64,000 nucleotides of DNA. It comes from Planctomycetaceae bacterium. Lineage in GTDB: Bacteria; Planctomycetota; Planctomycetia; Pirellulales; Thermoguttaceae. Below the pieces are notes generated by a model. It made no database searches and was not told the DNA's origin. It saw only the letters and a list, made by a program, of their open reading frames with translations. The translations under genes and the position numbers were made by a program. Positions 1 to 8,288 of the stretch are shown here, in pieces (positions within the stretch are counted from its first letter, which is position 1; every line of letters starts with the position of its first letter). Location of the stretch: the NCBI GenBank assembly GCA_012719125.1, contig JAAYAY010000057.1, positions 1-64,000 on the forward strand, given 5' to 3'.

Positions 1-193
1 ACTCCCTTTGTTCCCAAAACGCACGCCTCCTGCTTGGTCCGATTCTCCACTGCCGGTCAAACTTTCCCCCACCAAGAAAAACCTCCTCCTGCCATCACCT
101 TGGGTTGCGGGCGAAGCCCGCGCTGGGATATCCGTGCCATCCGTGGTCCCAAATTCCCCCCATGCCAATCCGGGCCCCTTGGAGAAGTCTCTC
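1..193. other. intergenic leader with short palindromic element
   Basis: The open frame of the next gene runs back to position 8, but residues before its signal peptide look non-coding and no ribosome site supports them. The stretch holds a short hairpin at 107-121 (GCGGGC-GAA-GCCCGC), and at about 120-150 the phrase CCACGGATGGCAC on the minus strand, which recurs near 8108. Both are treated as intergenic repeat elements. Confidence 0.5.
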
Positions 194-1807
194 ATGAGGA
201 CACATCCTGCCAGATACCTTCCCATCGCCGCATTCCTGCTCTCGGTCACCGCCTCCTCGTCCGCCTTCGCCCAGGGCAGCCTTGCCGGCCTCACCCATTG
301 GGAAGAAGGCCGCAGCATGCGGGTGGGGTCGAACGTCTGGATCGAGAACGACAAGTACAACGGCGAGAACAACTTCGATCGTCCCGACCGGATCGAGGCC
401 GGCGAGACCTACGTGATGGCCGACCTGGAAGGGCCGGGGATCATCACCCACATCTGGCTCACGTTCCTGCAGGAGCCGCACTTCTGGGTCAAAGACGGCG
501 CCTGCGATCCACAGGAGATGCTGATTCGCATCTACTGGGACGGCCGTGAGAAGCCCGACGTGGAGGCGCCCGTCGGCGACTTCTTCGCCAACTGCTTCGG
601 CAAGCGGATGGAGGTGATCAGCGTGCCGGTGATCGTGGAGGACGCCGACTCCTACAACTGCTTCTGGCACATGCCGTTCCGCAAGTCGGCCCGGATCGAG
701 ATCGTCAACCAGAGCAAGAAGCCGATCCGCAAGCTTTACAACAACGTCGACTGGATCAAGAAGAAGTCGCTGCCCGAGAACACGATGTACTTCTGCGCCC
801 AGTACCGGCAGGAGTATCCGGCCAAGAACTGCGAAGATTACCTGGTCCTGGACGCCGAGGGGAAGGGTTACTACGTCGGCACCGTCTATGCCGTCCGCAC
901 CCGCAGCCCGTCGTGGTTCGGCGAGGGGGACGAGATGATCTACATCGACGGCGAGAAGAAGCCGTCGATCCGCGGCACGGGCACGGAAGACTACTTCCTT
1001 TCCGCCTGGGGGCTGAAGAAGAACAGCACGCCCTATTTCGGCGTCCCCTACCTGAACCACGACGACCGCATCGTGGGCCAGATGACGTGCAGCTACCGCT
1101 GGCACGTGCACGATCCGCTGGTATTCAATACGGGGATCCGGGTGACCGTCGAACATTTCGGTTGGATGTCGCCCGACGAGAACAGGGAGCATCGGGCCCA
1201 CAGTTGGAACGAACGGGAGGACGACTTCACGAGCGTGGCCTTCTGGTACCAGATGGGGCCGACCAAGAAGTTCTACGAGATGCCGTCGGCCGAGGAGCGC
1301 AAGCTTCCCAGCCTGGAACGCATCCTTGTTTGGGGGAAGGACGCCCTCGACGCCAAATTCCACGGGGCCGGCGAAGCCAAGATTCAGGAAGGGGAACGTT
1401 ACCTCGAATCGGGCGGACAACTCCTCTTCAAACCGGAGACCAAGGAGCAAGGCTGGGTCGAGTACACTTTCGAGGTCAAGGAGAAGGAGCCGTTGCGGCT
1501 GCTGCTGGAGATGACGCGATCGTACGACTACGGCGTCTGGCAGCCGATCCTGAACGGGGTGAAAATCGGCGAGCCGCTCGATTTCTACCAGCCCCAACCC
1601 GACGTGTTGGAGTTCCACCTGATGGACTTCTGGCCCGAGCCGGGCAAGTACACGTTGCGGCTCGAGTGCGTGGGCAAGAACCGCGATTCGACGGGCTACG
1701 ACCTGGGATGCAATTCGGTCCGACTGCGCGAACGCCGCCCGCGAGTGAAGGCCTTCGGCTACGACAAGGACAAGGATTGGCGCGTCGAGCAGGTCTTGTA
1801 CGAGTGA
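194..1807 (+). CDS. DUF2961 / GH172-family secreted protein
   Basis: Protein of 537 aa with a Sec signal peptide (about residues 1-26, ending in a SSAFAQ-like cleavage region). The body matches the DUF2961 family, now glycoside hydrolase family 172, whose characterised members act on alpha-D-fructofuranosides and alpha-D-arabinofuranosides. Visible hallmarks are the N-terminal HIWLTF strand, RIYWDG, the APVGDFFANCFG loop and the signature GTGTEDYFLSAWG, which carries a conserved acidic residue. The ATG at 194 is chosen because the signal peptide starts there; the upstream extension to position 8 is not protein-like. It lies 20 nt before a second exported protein on the same strand, so the two may be cotranscribed. 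Substrate cannot be read from sequence; a role in polysaccharide side-chain removal is inferred from family and neighbours. Confidence 0.85.
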   Translation: MRTHPARYLPIAAFLLSVTASSSAFAQGSLAGLTHWEEGRSMRVGSNVWIENDKYNGENNFDRPDRIEAGETYVMADLEGPGIITHIWLTFLQEPHFWVKDGACDPQEMLIRIYWDGREKPDVEAPVGDFFANCFGKRMEVISVPVIVEDADSYNCFWHMPFRKSARIEIVNQSKKPIRKLYNNVDWIKKKSLPENTMYFCAQYRQEYPAKNCEDYLVLDAEGKGYYVGTVYAVRTRSPSWFGEGDEMIYIDGEKKPSIRGTGTEDYFLSAWGLKKNSTPYFGVPYLNHDDRIVGQMTCSYRWHVHDPLVFNTGIRVTVEHFGWMSPDENREHRAHSWNEREDDFTSVAFWYQMGPTKKFYEMPSAEERKLPSLERILVWGKDALDAKFHGAGEAKIQEGERYLESGGQLLFKPETKEQGWVEYTFEVKEKEPLRLLLEMTRSYDYGVWQPILNGVKIGEPLDFYQPQPDVLEFHLMDFWPEPGKYTLRLECVGKNRDSTGYDLGCNSVRLRERRPRVKAFGYDKDKDWRVEQVLYE

Positions 1808-1827
1808 TCTGTTGGAGTCCAGCTTTC

Positions 1828-3018
1828 ATGACCAACTCGAATCGTCGAGATTTTTTGAAGCGATCCTCCGTTCTGGCCGCCGGGCTCTGCACAGCCCTGA
1901 CGGACCCGTCCACGGTGGAGGCGGCTGCAGATCGCCCGCAAAACCCCGACGCCCGTTTTCGATATCTGGGCTGGCAGCTTGGCCTTTCCTACCAGGCGAG
2001 TCGTCCGGAAGGGCGGCGTCCCGAAGAACTTCGGCAACTCCTTCGCGAGATGCGCGACCATGGCATGAACTTCATCAGCTTCATGCTCGTCAGCTACTCG
2101 TTCTTTGATCCGGAGCACGACGGGTTCGACTGGCCGGTCCGCCGCGAAGGGCTCCTCAGCTATCGCGACGAACGCTCACTGAACGCAAGGGAAGAAACGG
2201 AATTCCTCGGCGACGTCATTCAGGAGGCGAAGGAGGCCGGCTTTCACGTGCAACTCATGACCAACTGCGGGATCTGGAACCCGGACCGGATTATCAAGGG
2301 TTATCCCCAGACTCGGCCGCAAGTGACTTGGGACGACCGCCGATCCGGCTGGGTGCACTGCCCCGACATCCCCGACGGCTATCGCTGCGTTCGAGACGTC
2401 ATTCTGGATGCCTTGGAGCGTTACGCCCGCCGGGGTGTGGCAAGTTACGCGATCGAGTATCCCGGCTATGCGGGCAGTGGGTGCTTCTGCGAGGCTACGC
2501 GGACGGCTTTCGCCGACGAAACCGGTCGCGAGCTCACGCCGCAGTGGGCTCGGGCGAACCGTCCGGAATTCGACGGCTGGAAACAACAGCACATCGGGTC
2601 GATCCTCAAGCGGCTCGTGGATGAGGTCCATGCCCAGACGCCGGACGTGGAAATCTGGCTTCACACGGCGTGCACCGCCAGCGGAGGGCGGGGCCACGCC
2701 CCCGATCCGCTCCGCAAGGCCGGCATCACCGCGACCATGCCCTACCTGATGCACAGTCCGTCGCCCGATTTCTCGCGTCTCTCGAAGAACGTCGATGCAT
2801 GTTACCCGCTCCCGGCGGTCGCGCACGTTTGCGTTCGGGCCAAGCCGTTCAAGAACTACGCGATTCCGCCCAAGAACCCGGCGCTGATCAGCAAGTTTTT
2901 CGATGCCGTCGAGCAGACCAGAATGGAGAACCTTGCCGGCCTGGTGTTCTTCAACGAGACCAACGTTCCCCCCGAAAATCGCAGGGCCGTGTACGACGGG
3001 GTCAAACGGTTTGTCTAG
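1828..3018 (+). CDS. Tat-exported putative TIM-barrel glycosidase-like protein
   Basis: Protein of 396 aa starting with a twin-arginine signal (NRRDFLKRSS followed by a short hydrophobic run to about residue 35), so it is probably folded in the cytoplasm and exported. The rest has the feel of a TIM-barrel sugar hydrolase: alternating strands and helices, a segment on 'the lower half of the sheet' with FISFMLVSYSFFDPEHDGFDW, YAIEYPGYAGSGCFC around residue 210, and a late block VFFNETNVPPENR. I cannot assign a named glycoside hydrolase family. The start at 1828 follows the preceding gene by 20 nt and gives the complete Tat motif, whereas longer in-frame extensions overlap the upstream gene in another frame. 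Function is inferred from fold impression and neighbourhood only. Confidence 0.7.
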   Translation: MTNSNRRDFLKRSSVLAAGLCTALTDPSTVEAAADRPQNPDARFRYLGWQLGLSYQASRPEGRRPEELRQLLREMRDHGMNFISFMLVSYSFFDPEHDGFDWPVRREGLLSYRDERSLNAREETEFLGDVIQEAKEAGFHVQLMTNCGIWNPDRIIKGYPQTRPQVTWDDRRSGWVHCPDIPDGYRCVRDVILDALERYARRGVASYAIEYPGYAGSGCFCEATRTAFADETGRELTPQWARANRPEFDGWKQQHIGSILKRLVDEVHAQTPDVEIWLHTACTASGGRGHAPDPLRKAGITATMPYLMHSPSPDFSRLSKNVDACYPLPAVAHVCVRAKPFKNYAIPPKNPALISKFFDAVEQTRMENLAGLVFFNETNVPPENRRAVYDGVKRFV

Positions 3019-3077
3019 CGCTCCTTGATCAAGGTGACAGCCACCAAATCTGGTGAAGTTGGAGACTCTGGCACACC

Positions 3078-4592
3078 TCAGAGCTCCCCCCGCCGCAAAA
3101 TCAAAAGCGATCGGGCGGGGATGTCCCAGCGGCTGTTAGGTTGTGATGCGGAGGCGTCGGTCGGTACATACGTGTCGGCGGTCGTCACCGTGGCGGCGGC
3201 TTCCGTGTAGTTGGCCAGCACCAGGTAGAGTTCGTGGTTGGCGAACATCGAGGCCACCACGCCTTCGGGGAGCGGACCGGTGAACAGGTCCGAGTCGCCG
3301 ATATCGAGCCAGGCCCAGGTCCCTTCTTCGACCATCGGCAGGTATTGGGCCAGCCAACGGGCGTGGGTCGGTCGGGCTTCGGGACGCCCCGGCTGGGAAT
3401 CCCACCAGCCGTAACTGTGTGGGCCCTCGGGATGGGCTTGGTAGTGTTTCCAGATGGCGCGGCAGTGCCGGGTCCAGAAGCACTTCTCCTCCGGCGGATA
3501 GTCGATGCCCGGGATCACGGCCCGTTCGCCGGTGAACGGACGGCCCGCCAGAAGCACGGGAAACTGCATGTAGGGGATCGCGTGCAGGTACAATTCGTCC
3601 TCATTGGCAATCGTGGCGCGGCTCATGTCCAGGCAGGGAACGACGTAGGGGGGATGGTTCTTCACCTCCTCCCGAAGCTTGTCGCCCTGCCGGCCGCCTT
3701 CGCCGACCCAGAGGTAATCGTAGACCTTCAGGTCGGTGTTGGGACATCGGGTGCCGCCGCGATGGACCTTGACCACACCGCCACGACGATGCACCTCGGC
3801 ATAGACCAGGCTCAACAGATCGGCCAGCGCGCCGTCGTTCTCGGGCGTCTCTCGAAACGCCAGCACCTGGTCGCCCGTCGCCTCGCCGGACAGGTCCGGC
3901 GGCTGGCGGTAGCCGAGGTCGTTGTAGATTCCGTCGACGCCGTATTCGTCGAGAATCCGCACGACGTGCTGCAGGTAGTAGGCTCGCCACCCGGGGCTGG
4001 CCGGCGAACAGTGGGCGTAGCGGAAGTAGATCTCGACCAGGGGGCGGTCGTCTGCAGCGGTCCACTCGGGGCGGAAGTCGGGGTCGGTCTTCTCGAAGTA
4101 GCCGCTGGAGGCGTAGACGATCAGTTTCATACCGCGACGGTGAACCATGTCCACAAACCGGCGGAAGCCCGCCGGGTTCAAGGCGTCGAGCTTATGGGAG
4201 CCGAACAGCCGCTGCGAATCGTTCCACTCCTCGTGCACGTGGATCAGGCGGATGCCGTGGTCCCGGAGCGAATCGAGTTCCCGTTCGTCCCAATCGTCGG
4301 GATCCCAGGGCTTGCGGCAGGGATACTCGCCCAGGTTGTAGCAGCACTGGCCCGGCAGATAGCTGGTAACCAGGTGCTTTCTCATACACGTGCGGATGCC
4401 GCGTTCGGCCAGCCGGATGTTCTCGAGCCGCTTTCGGTGCTCGGCGCCCGTGTATTCGGCGAGCACGGCAGGGACCGCCGATTGGGCTTGGGGGGCTGCG
4501 GTCGCTGCAGCGGCCGATGCCGGGACTCGGTTCACGACGGTTCCGGCCGTGGCGGCAACGGCACTCGCTTTCAAGAAGTCGCGTCTCTGCAT
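3078..4592 (-). CDS. Tat-exported putative glycosidase-like protein
   Basis: Protein of 504 aa with a twin-arginine signal (QRRDFLKASA, then an Ala-rich hydrophobic segment to about residue 35). The central part resembles a TIM barrel of the alpha-galactosidase/melibiase superfold: DHGIRLIHVHEEWND near residue 130, GMKLIVYASSGYF, and YGVDGIYNDLGYR near residue 230, where an aspartate follows a hydrophobic strand as in catalytic positions of that clan. The C-terminal 90 residues look like a small beta-sandwich (LYLVLANYTE, SLLILRR), also usual in such hydrolases. The gene is transcribed toward the preceding plus-strand gene; its partners are the URO-D-like gene 244 nt upstream and the alpha-galactosidase-like gene beyond it. 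Exact family and substrate are unknown. Confidence 0.7.
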   Translation of the reverse strand: MQRRDFLKASAVAATAGTVVNRVPASAAAATAAPQAQSAVPAVLAEYTGAEHRKRLENIRLAERGIRTCMRKHLVTSYLPGQCCYNLGEYPCRKPWDPDDWDERELDSLRDHGIRLIHVHEEWNDSQRLFGSHKLDALNPAGFRRFVDMVHRRGMKLIVYASSGYFEKTDPDFRPEWTAADDRPLVEIYFRYAHCSPASPGWRAYYLQHVVRILDEYGVDGIYNDLGYRQPPDLSGEATGDQVLAFRETPENDGALADLLSLVYAEVHRRGGVVKVHRGGTRCPNTDLKVYDYLWVGEGGRQGDKLREEVKNHPPYVVPCLDMSRATIANEDELYLHAIPYMQFPVLLAGRPFTGERAVIPGIDYPPEEKCFWTRHCRAIWKHYQAHPEGPHSYGWWDSQPGRPEARPTHARWLAQYLPMVEEGTWAWLDIGDSDLFTGPLPEGVVASMFANHELYLVLANYTEAAATVTTADTYVPTDASASQPNSRWDIPARSLLILRRGEL

Positions 4593-4673
4593 CGTGTCTC
4601 TCCTGTGTGCACGTCAAGAAATCAGTTACCGTCTTCGGTGCAACCCGTTTCACGGCGGACACTCCGCTCCAGG

Positions 4674-4803
4674 AATGGTGGAACGATGGAATACTGGAAT
4701 GATGGAATGATGGAATGATGGAATGTCGCAGGAAACCCGTATCGCCAAGCGGTCTGGTTGAGCTCGTCCAACCGTTCCATTCTTCCATCATTCCAGTATT
4801 CCC
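4674..4803. repeat. GGAATGATG short-tandem and inverted repeat element
   Basis: On the plus strand 4689-4724 reads as repeated units of GGAATGATG and close variants. About 50 nt downstream, 4772-4803 carries the reverse complement of the same phrase (TTCCATCATTCCAGTATTCC), so the element can fold into a long hairpin. It fills most of the gap between two minus-strand genes. No coding potential is credible here. Confidence 0.8.
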
Positions 4804-4836
4804 TTTCAAATCGGACAGCCATCTGTCGGTCGTTCC

Positions 4837-5919
4837 TTACACCCGGTACTCTCGGACTCGTTCCATTAGCCGGTTTGCCGCGTCCACATCCGACACATCA
4901 CCGACTTTGTAGAGGACTCCCCCGGCCAGTTCATGCCGTTCGAGTGCGGCGACGAAGGCGTCGTGCGGAACCTGCACCACCAGCGGCATATCGCCTGTGC
5001 GCTGTTGGATGTCGCGGAGCACGTCGAAGGCCTTGGGGAAACCGCGGTCGTCGCCGAGGAAGATGGCCTTGAGGCCGTTGAAGCCGGCGACGGTCTGGAG
5101 CAGGTGCCGGCCGTTGCCGTGGATGTGGACGACACCGCCGTCGAACTGGCGGAAGATCCGCTCGGCCGGTCCCCTGCCCCACTCCTCCAGCGTGTTGATC
5201 GAGGTCATGTGGAAAGGATCGACGCTCTCGGAGACGATCCGGCCGGGGATCCACTGGACCATATTGCTGCAGGTTCCGCCCTCAGGGCCGGTCGCGTTCT
5301 CAAAGAACGCCGACTGGACCGCCACGTTGATCTCGAAGGCCAGCTCGACGGCCCGGCGGACTTCGTCCGGGCGTTCGTAGAGGCTGAGATAGGTTTGGGT
5401 GGCGCCGACCAGTTCAAACACGAAGTTCAGCCCGTCGATCAAGATGAAGTGGCTGACGCCGAACTTGCCCGCCGCTCCTTCGGCGAAGATGCGAAGTTGA
5501 TTGAGGTAGCGGTCGAACCAGGGATGGGAGCGATCGAGGTGAAGGCGGTCCAGTTGGGACCAGTCTTCGAGGATGGGTGCGACCATTGAGGAGATCCAGC
5601 CCGTATCGGGATCAGCCATGAACTGCACGTCCCCGTCGATCAGGCCGCCGTAGAGGCCCTGATCCATTTCGCTCAGGTAAGCACTGGGCACAGAGTCGTC
5701 GTCTATGGTCGCCCTCTCCGAGAAATGCCGATCCCAAAAGGCAATCCGCTCGGCCGGATCGGGGGCGTCGCAGTAGCCTTCCGTGTATCGAGCCCGAAAT
5801 TCGGCGATCGCCCGGCTCGGCGTTTCCATGACGGCAAAGATCTGGTCCTGCGCCCGACGCTCGTAGAGGGAGCGGAGGCGGTTCAAGACGTGTGGCAGCG
5901 TTGGTTTGTAGGCGAACAT
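4837..5919 (-). CDS. uroporphyrinogen decarboxylase-like (URO-D family) protein
   Basis: Protein of 360 aa with the URO-D/methyltransferase TIM-barrel fold: FILIDGLNFVFELVG in the middle, GGVVHIHGNGRHLL around residue 265 in the position of the metal-binding or substrate-binding strand, and GLKAIFLGDDRGFPKAFD after it. Genuine HemE proteins carry an N-terminal RQAGR motif, which is absent, so this is not a heme-pathway enzyme. URO-D-like proteins outside heme synthesis include corrinoid and other methyltransferases and many of unknown role; planctomycetes and verrucomicrobia often place them among sugar genes, as here. It lies 31 nt downstream of the alpha-galactosidase-like gene on the same strand, suggesting cotranscription. 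Substrate unknown. Confidence 0.75.
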   Translation of the reverse strand: MFAYKPTLPHVLNRLRSLYERRAQDQIFAVMETPSRAIAEFRARYTEGYCDAPDPAERIAFWDRHFSERATIDDDSVPSAYLSEMDQGLYGGLIDGDVQFMADPDTGWISSMVAPILEDWSQLDRLHLDRSHPWFDRYLNQLRIFAEGAAGKFGVSHFILIDGLNFVFELVGATQTYLSLYERPDEVRRAVELAFEINVAVQSAFFENATGPEGGTCSNMVQWIPGRIVSESVDPFHMTSINTLEEWGRGPAERIFRQFDGGVVHIHGNGRHLLQTVAGFNGLKAIFLGDDRGFPKAFDVLRDIQQRTGDMPLVVQVPHDAFVAALERHELAGGVLYKVGDVSDVDAANRLMERVREYRV

Positions 5920-5950
5920 GCGTTCTCCGTGAATGTCTCAGTGTGCAACT

Positions 5951-8002
5951 CTACTCTTCGCATGTTGCCTCAATCATCAATACTTCAAATGGTTCCAGTT
6001 GGTACTCGCAACTGTTTTGGGCTGCGAGCCGATCGGGGATGCCGCGATCGGCTGCCGACCAGGGCGCGGTCAAGCGAAAGGTGCCGGAGCGCCCGGGTAG
6101 TTCGAAGGCGTCGGCCAGGTTGAGCGAGATCGATTGGGGTTTTTCGGCCGGGTTTCGCAGGGTGAGGATTCCCTTGCGGGGCGACCAGGCGGCGTAGCCG
6201 TAGACTTCGGCTTCGCCCGGGTCACCGCCGACCCAGTGGACGTCGACGAGCGCGTCGGCATTTTCGCGGGACCAGCGGGTGCAGTCGGCCAGGACGTCCC
6301 AGGCCCGGTCGGTCATCCGCGAGGGGGTCACATAGAGTTCCATGAGTTGTGTGCCGCCGGCGAAGGCCATGCGAATCTCGTCGGGCAGATCGTCGACGTC
6401 GTCGACCATCTTGGCGGCCGTGCCGAGTTGGGCCTGGCACAGGCTGACGATCATCAGGGAATTGAGCGGATAGAGAGGAGCCCGATCGACGATCATGCGG
6501 CGGACGAACATGTCGCGATAGGTGATCGACTGTTCGCGCATGGAGCCGGCGCCGTGGAAGCCGAGGTCGTGCCCGTTGCGCCAGACCGAGTCGCCGTACC
6601 AGAGCCAATAGGGCGAGGGCCAGGTGCCGGTGGTGATGCTGAGGTAGATGTCGGGGCGTTGCTTTCGCAGTTCCCGGGTGAGCTTGAGGAGGGCTTCGAT
6701 GTCGCCGGCCAGTTCGTTGTCGGCCCCCGGCGAACCGAGGCCCTGGCCGACGCCGTCGAATTTGAAGTAGTTGGCACCGTAGTCGGCGATCATCTGTTTG
6801 CAGGACTCGGCATACCGGGCGTAGTAGGTCGGCCCGGCCAGCGCGAAGCCGCGGGAGTTGGTTTCGAAGCCCTGAGTCTTACCGTACTCCAGGCGATCTT
6901 TCTTGGCCTGGCCGTAGCCGCCCCAGGGCGAGAGCCAGACGCCGATGGCCGATCTCTGCTTCTCCGCGGCCTTCTGGTGGGGTGCGAATCCGTTGGGGAA
7001 CCCGTCGTGGAATTTCCACAGCGTTTTGGGATCGTCCCAGCCGTCGTCGAAGACGAAGCTGTCGAACGGGACGCCGCGTTTTTCGAACATCTCGCGGCCG
7101 AACTGTTCCATCACGTCGAGGCATTGTTTCTCATCCATCCGCCGGCCGGGCCAGGCGATGTCCCACCAGGAATTGTAATGGAGGAACAGGCGGTAAGGCC
7201 GGGCACGTTCGCGTTCGACGTAGTAGAGGAAGGCACGGCGCAACTGGCCCCGCGGAGCGATACCGATGACGGCAGAGCGGGACCACGTTCCGCCCGGCTC
7301 CGGCTGGCTCTGATACCGTGCCGTACATTCCACTCGCCCGTCGACAACTCGGTTGTCTGCCAGGGGATGCTCGCAGGCGAAGAACAGGTTGCCCGCCACG
7401 ACGGGCGAGCCGCTCACGGTGCCGGCGACCTCGGCCTTCACCTGGTCGACTTCGAGGACGACCACTTCGTTTGCATCGAGCGGCGTCTTGCCGGGCCGTA
7501 CAGTCAGTTCGGTGCGAACGGCATTGGAGTGATCGCGGAGGGTTGCCGTCCATCGAGCTTCCGTGCGGCCGTCGGGCGACGTCAGTCGGACGATTGCCTG
7601 CCAGCCGGGTTCCTGCGATGACACCGGTAATGCCCCCGGCTGCGGGTCGAGCCGGACCAGTTTCGGCTCCTCAACGATCTGCCATTCCGAGGCTGCCAGG
7701 GGGCGGTCGCCGGCCATGTTCATGCGGAAGGCCTCCGATGGCTGGGGAAGCAGAATCCGACCGTCAAAGTGATCGTCGATCCGACCAAGGCAAAACCGAC
7801 CCGGTTTCACACTCCAGTAGACAGAGAGTACGGCGTTCTCCAGAACAAGCTCCCCGTCGGAGAATTTGGCCGAGGCTGGCCCCGGACCGCGGCCCGGGAA
7901 TTCGACGGCGGCCGTGGGCCTCAACGGAATCGCAAGGGTGGAGACGACGGCAACTGCCGCCAGGGACGCCCGGCGGATACGATCGTGATGCTTTCTCGGC
8001 AT
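5951..8002 (-). CDS. alpha-galactosidase-like glycoside hydrolase (GH27/36-type clan)
   Basis: Protein of 683 aa with a signal peptide over about residues 1-33. An N-terminal beta-rich domain of about 250 residues is followed by a TIM barrel whose landmarks are FDSFVFDDGWDDPKTLW, IGVWLSPWGGYG, NYFKFDGVGQG (the aspartate in FKFDG sits where clan GH-D enzymes have the nucleophile) and IYLSITTGTWPSPYWLWYGD, with a short C-terminal beta-domain. This layout fits GH36-like or related alpha-galactosidases; exact specificity is not readable. The ATG at 8002 is chosen because it begins the signal peptide; the frame stays open to 8131 but those residues overlap intergenic repeat sequence. It leads a probable minus-strand unit with the URO-D-like gene. 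Confidence 0.8.
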   Translation of the reverse strand: MPRKHHDRIRRASLAAVAVVSTLAIPLRPTAAVEFPGRGPGPASAKFSDGELVLENAVLSVYWSVKPGRFCLGRIDDHFDGRILLPQPSEAFRMNMAGDRPLAASEWQIVEEPKLVRLDPQPGALPVSSQEPGWQAIVRLTSPDGRTEARWTATLRDHSNAVRTELTVRPGKTPLDANEVVVLEVDQVKAEVAGTVSGSPVVAGNLFFACEHPLADNRVVDGRVECTARYQSQPEPGGTWSRSAVIGIAPRGQLRRAFLYYVERERARPYRLFLHYNSWWDIAWPGRRMDEKQCLDVMEQFGREMFEKRGVPFDSFVFDDGWDDPKTLWKFHDGFPNGFAPHQKAAEKQRSAIGVWLSPWGGYGQAKKDRLEYGKTQGFETNSRGFALAGPTYYARYAESCKQMIADYGANYFKFDGVGQGLGSPGADNELAGDIEALLKLTRELRKQRPDIYLSITTGTWPSPYWLWYGDSVWRNGHDLGFHGAGSMREQSITYRDMFVRRMIVDRAPLYPLNSLMIVSLCQAQLGTAAKMVDDVDDLPDEIRMAFAGGTQLMELYVTPSRMTDRAWDVLADCTRWSRENADALVDVHWVGGDPGEAEVYGYAAWSPRKGILTLRNPAEKPQSISLNLADAFELPGRSGTFRLTAPWSAADRGIPDRLAAQNSCEYQLEPFEVLMIEATCEE

Positions 8003-8288
8003 GCTATTCCCCTTTCCGGCCAATGGACGGCGTTCAGACGGCCTCGATTGTATGCGTTCGCCCCCGGGCTTGACCAGTGTTTGGGCGGTTTGGCTTCGCA
8101 GGAAAACAACCACGGATGGCACCGATGACACGGATAAGCGAGGATGAGCACGGGATTTGCGCGAGTAGTGTCCAGAGCTTTGCAGACGCGCCGGGAGGTG
8201 CTAGGATCATCATCCGGGTGGACCACTCCTGTTCCCTTCGTTATCGTGTCGAGCCGGACGGTACCGTTACCTTCATCGGAAACAACCC
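8003..8288. other. divergent intergenic region with short repeat phrase
   Basis: This gap separates the minus-strand alpha-galactosidase-like gene from the plus-strand beta-helix gene, so promoters for both should lie here. I could not pick convincing -35/-10 pairs. At 8108-8136 it contains CCACGGATGGCACCGATGA followed by a second GACACGGAT phrase, related to the element at 120-150. No gene was found. Confidence 0.4.

Noticed and set aside
95-1618. 507-codon open frame on the minus strand opposite the GH172 gene
   Set aside because: Shadow of a high-GC gene; no start site and no protein family resemblance. The same reasoning removes the other long opposite-strand frames, for example 3234-4718, 6134-7621, 8241-9641, 12852-14489 and 35704-38268.
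4689-4724. CRISPR-like short array
   Set aside because: Units are contiguous without unique spacers, and no cas genes are nearby.
4837-5919. HemE (true uroporphyrinogen decarboxylase) for the URO-D-like genes
   Set aside because: Both proteins lack the N-terminal RQAGR motif needed for porphyrinogen binding, and no heme genes are nearby.
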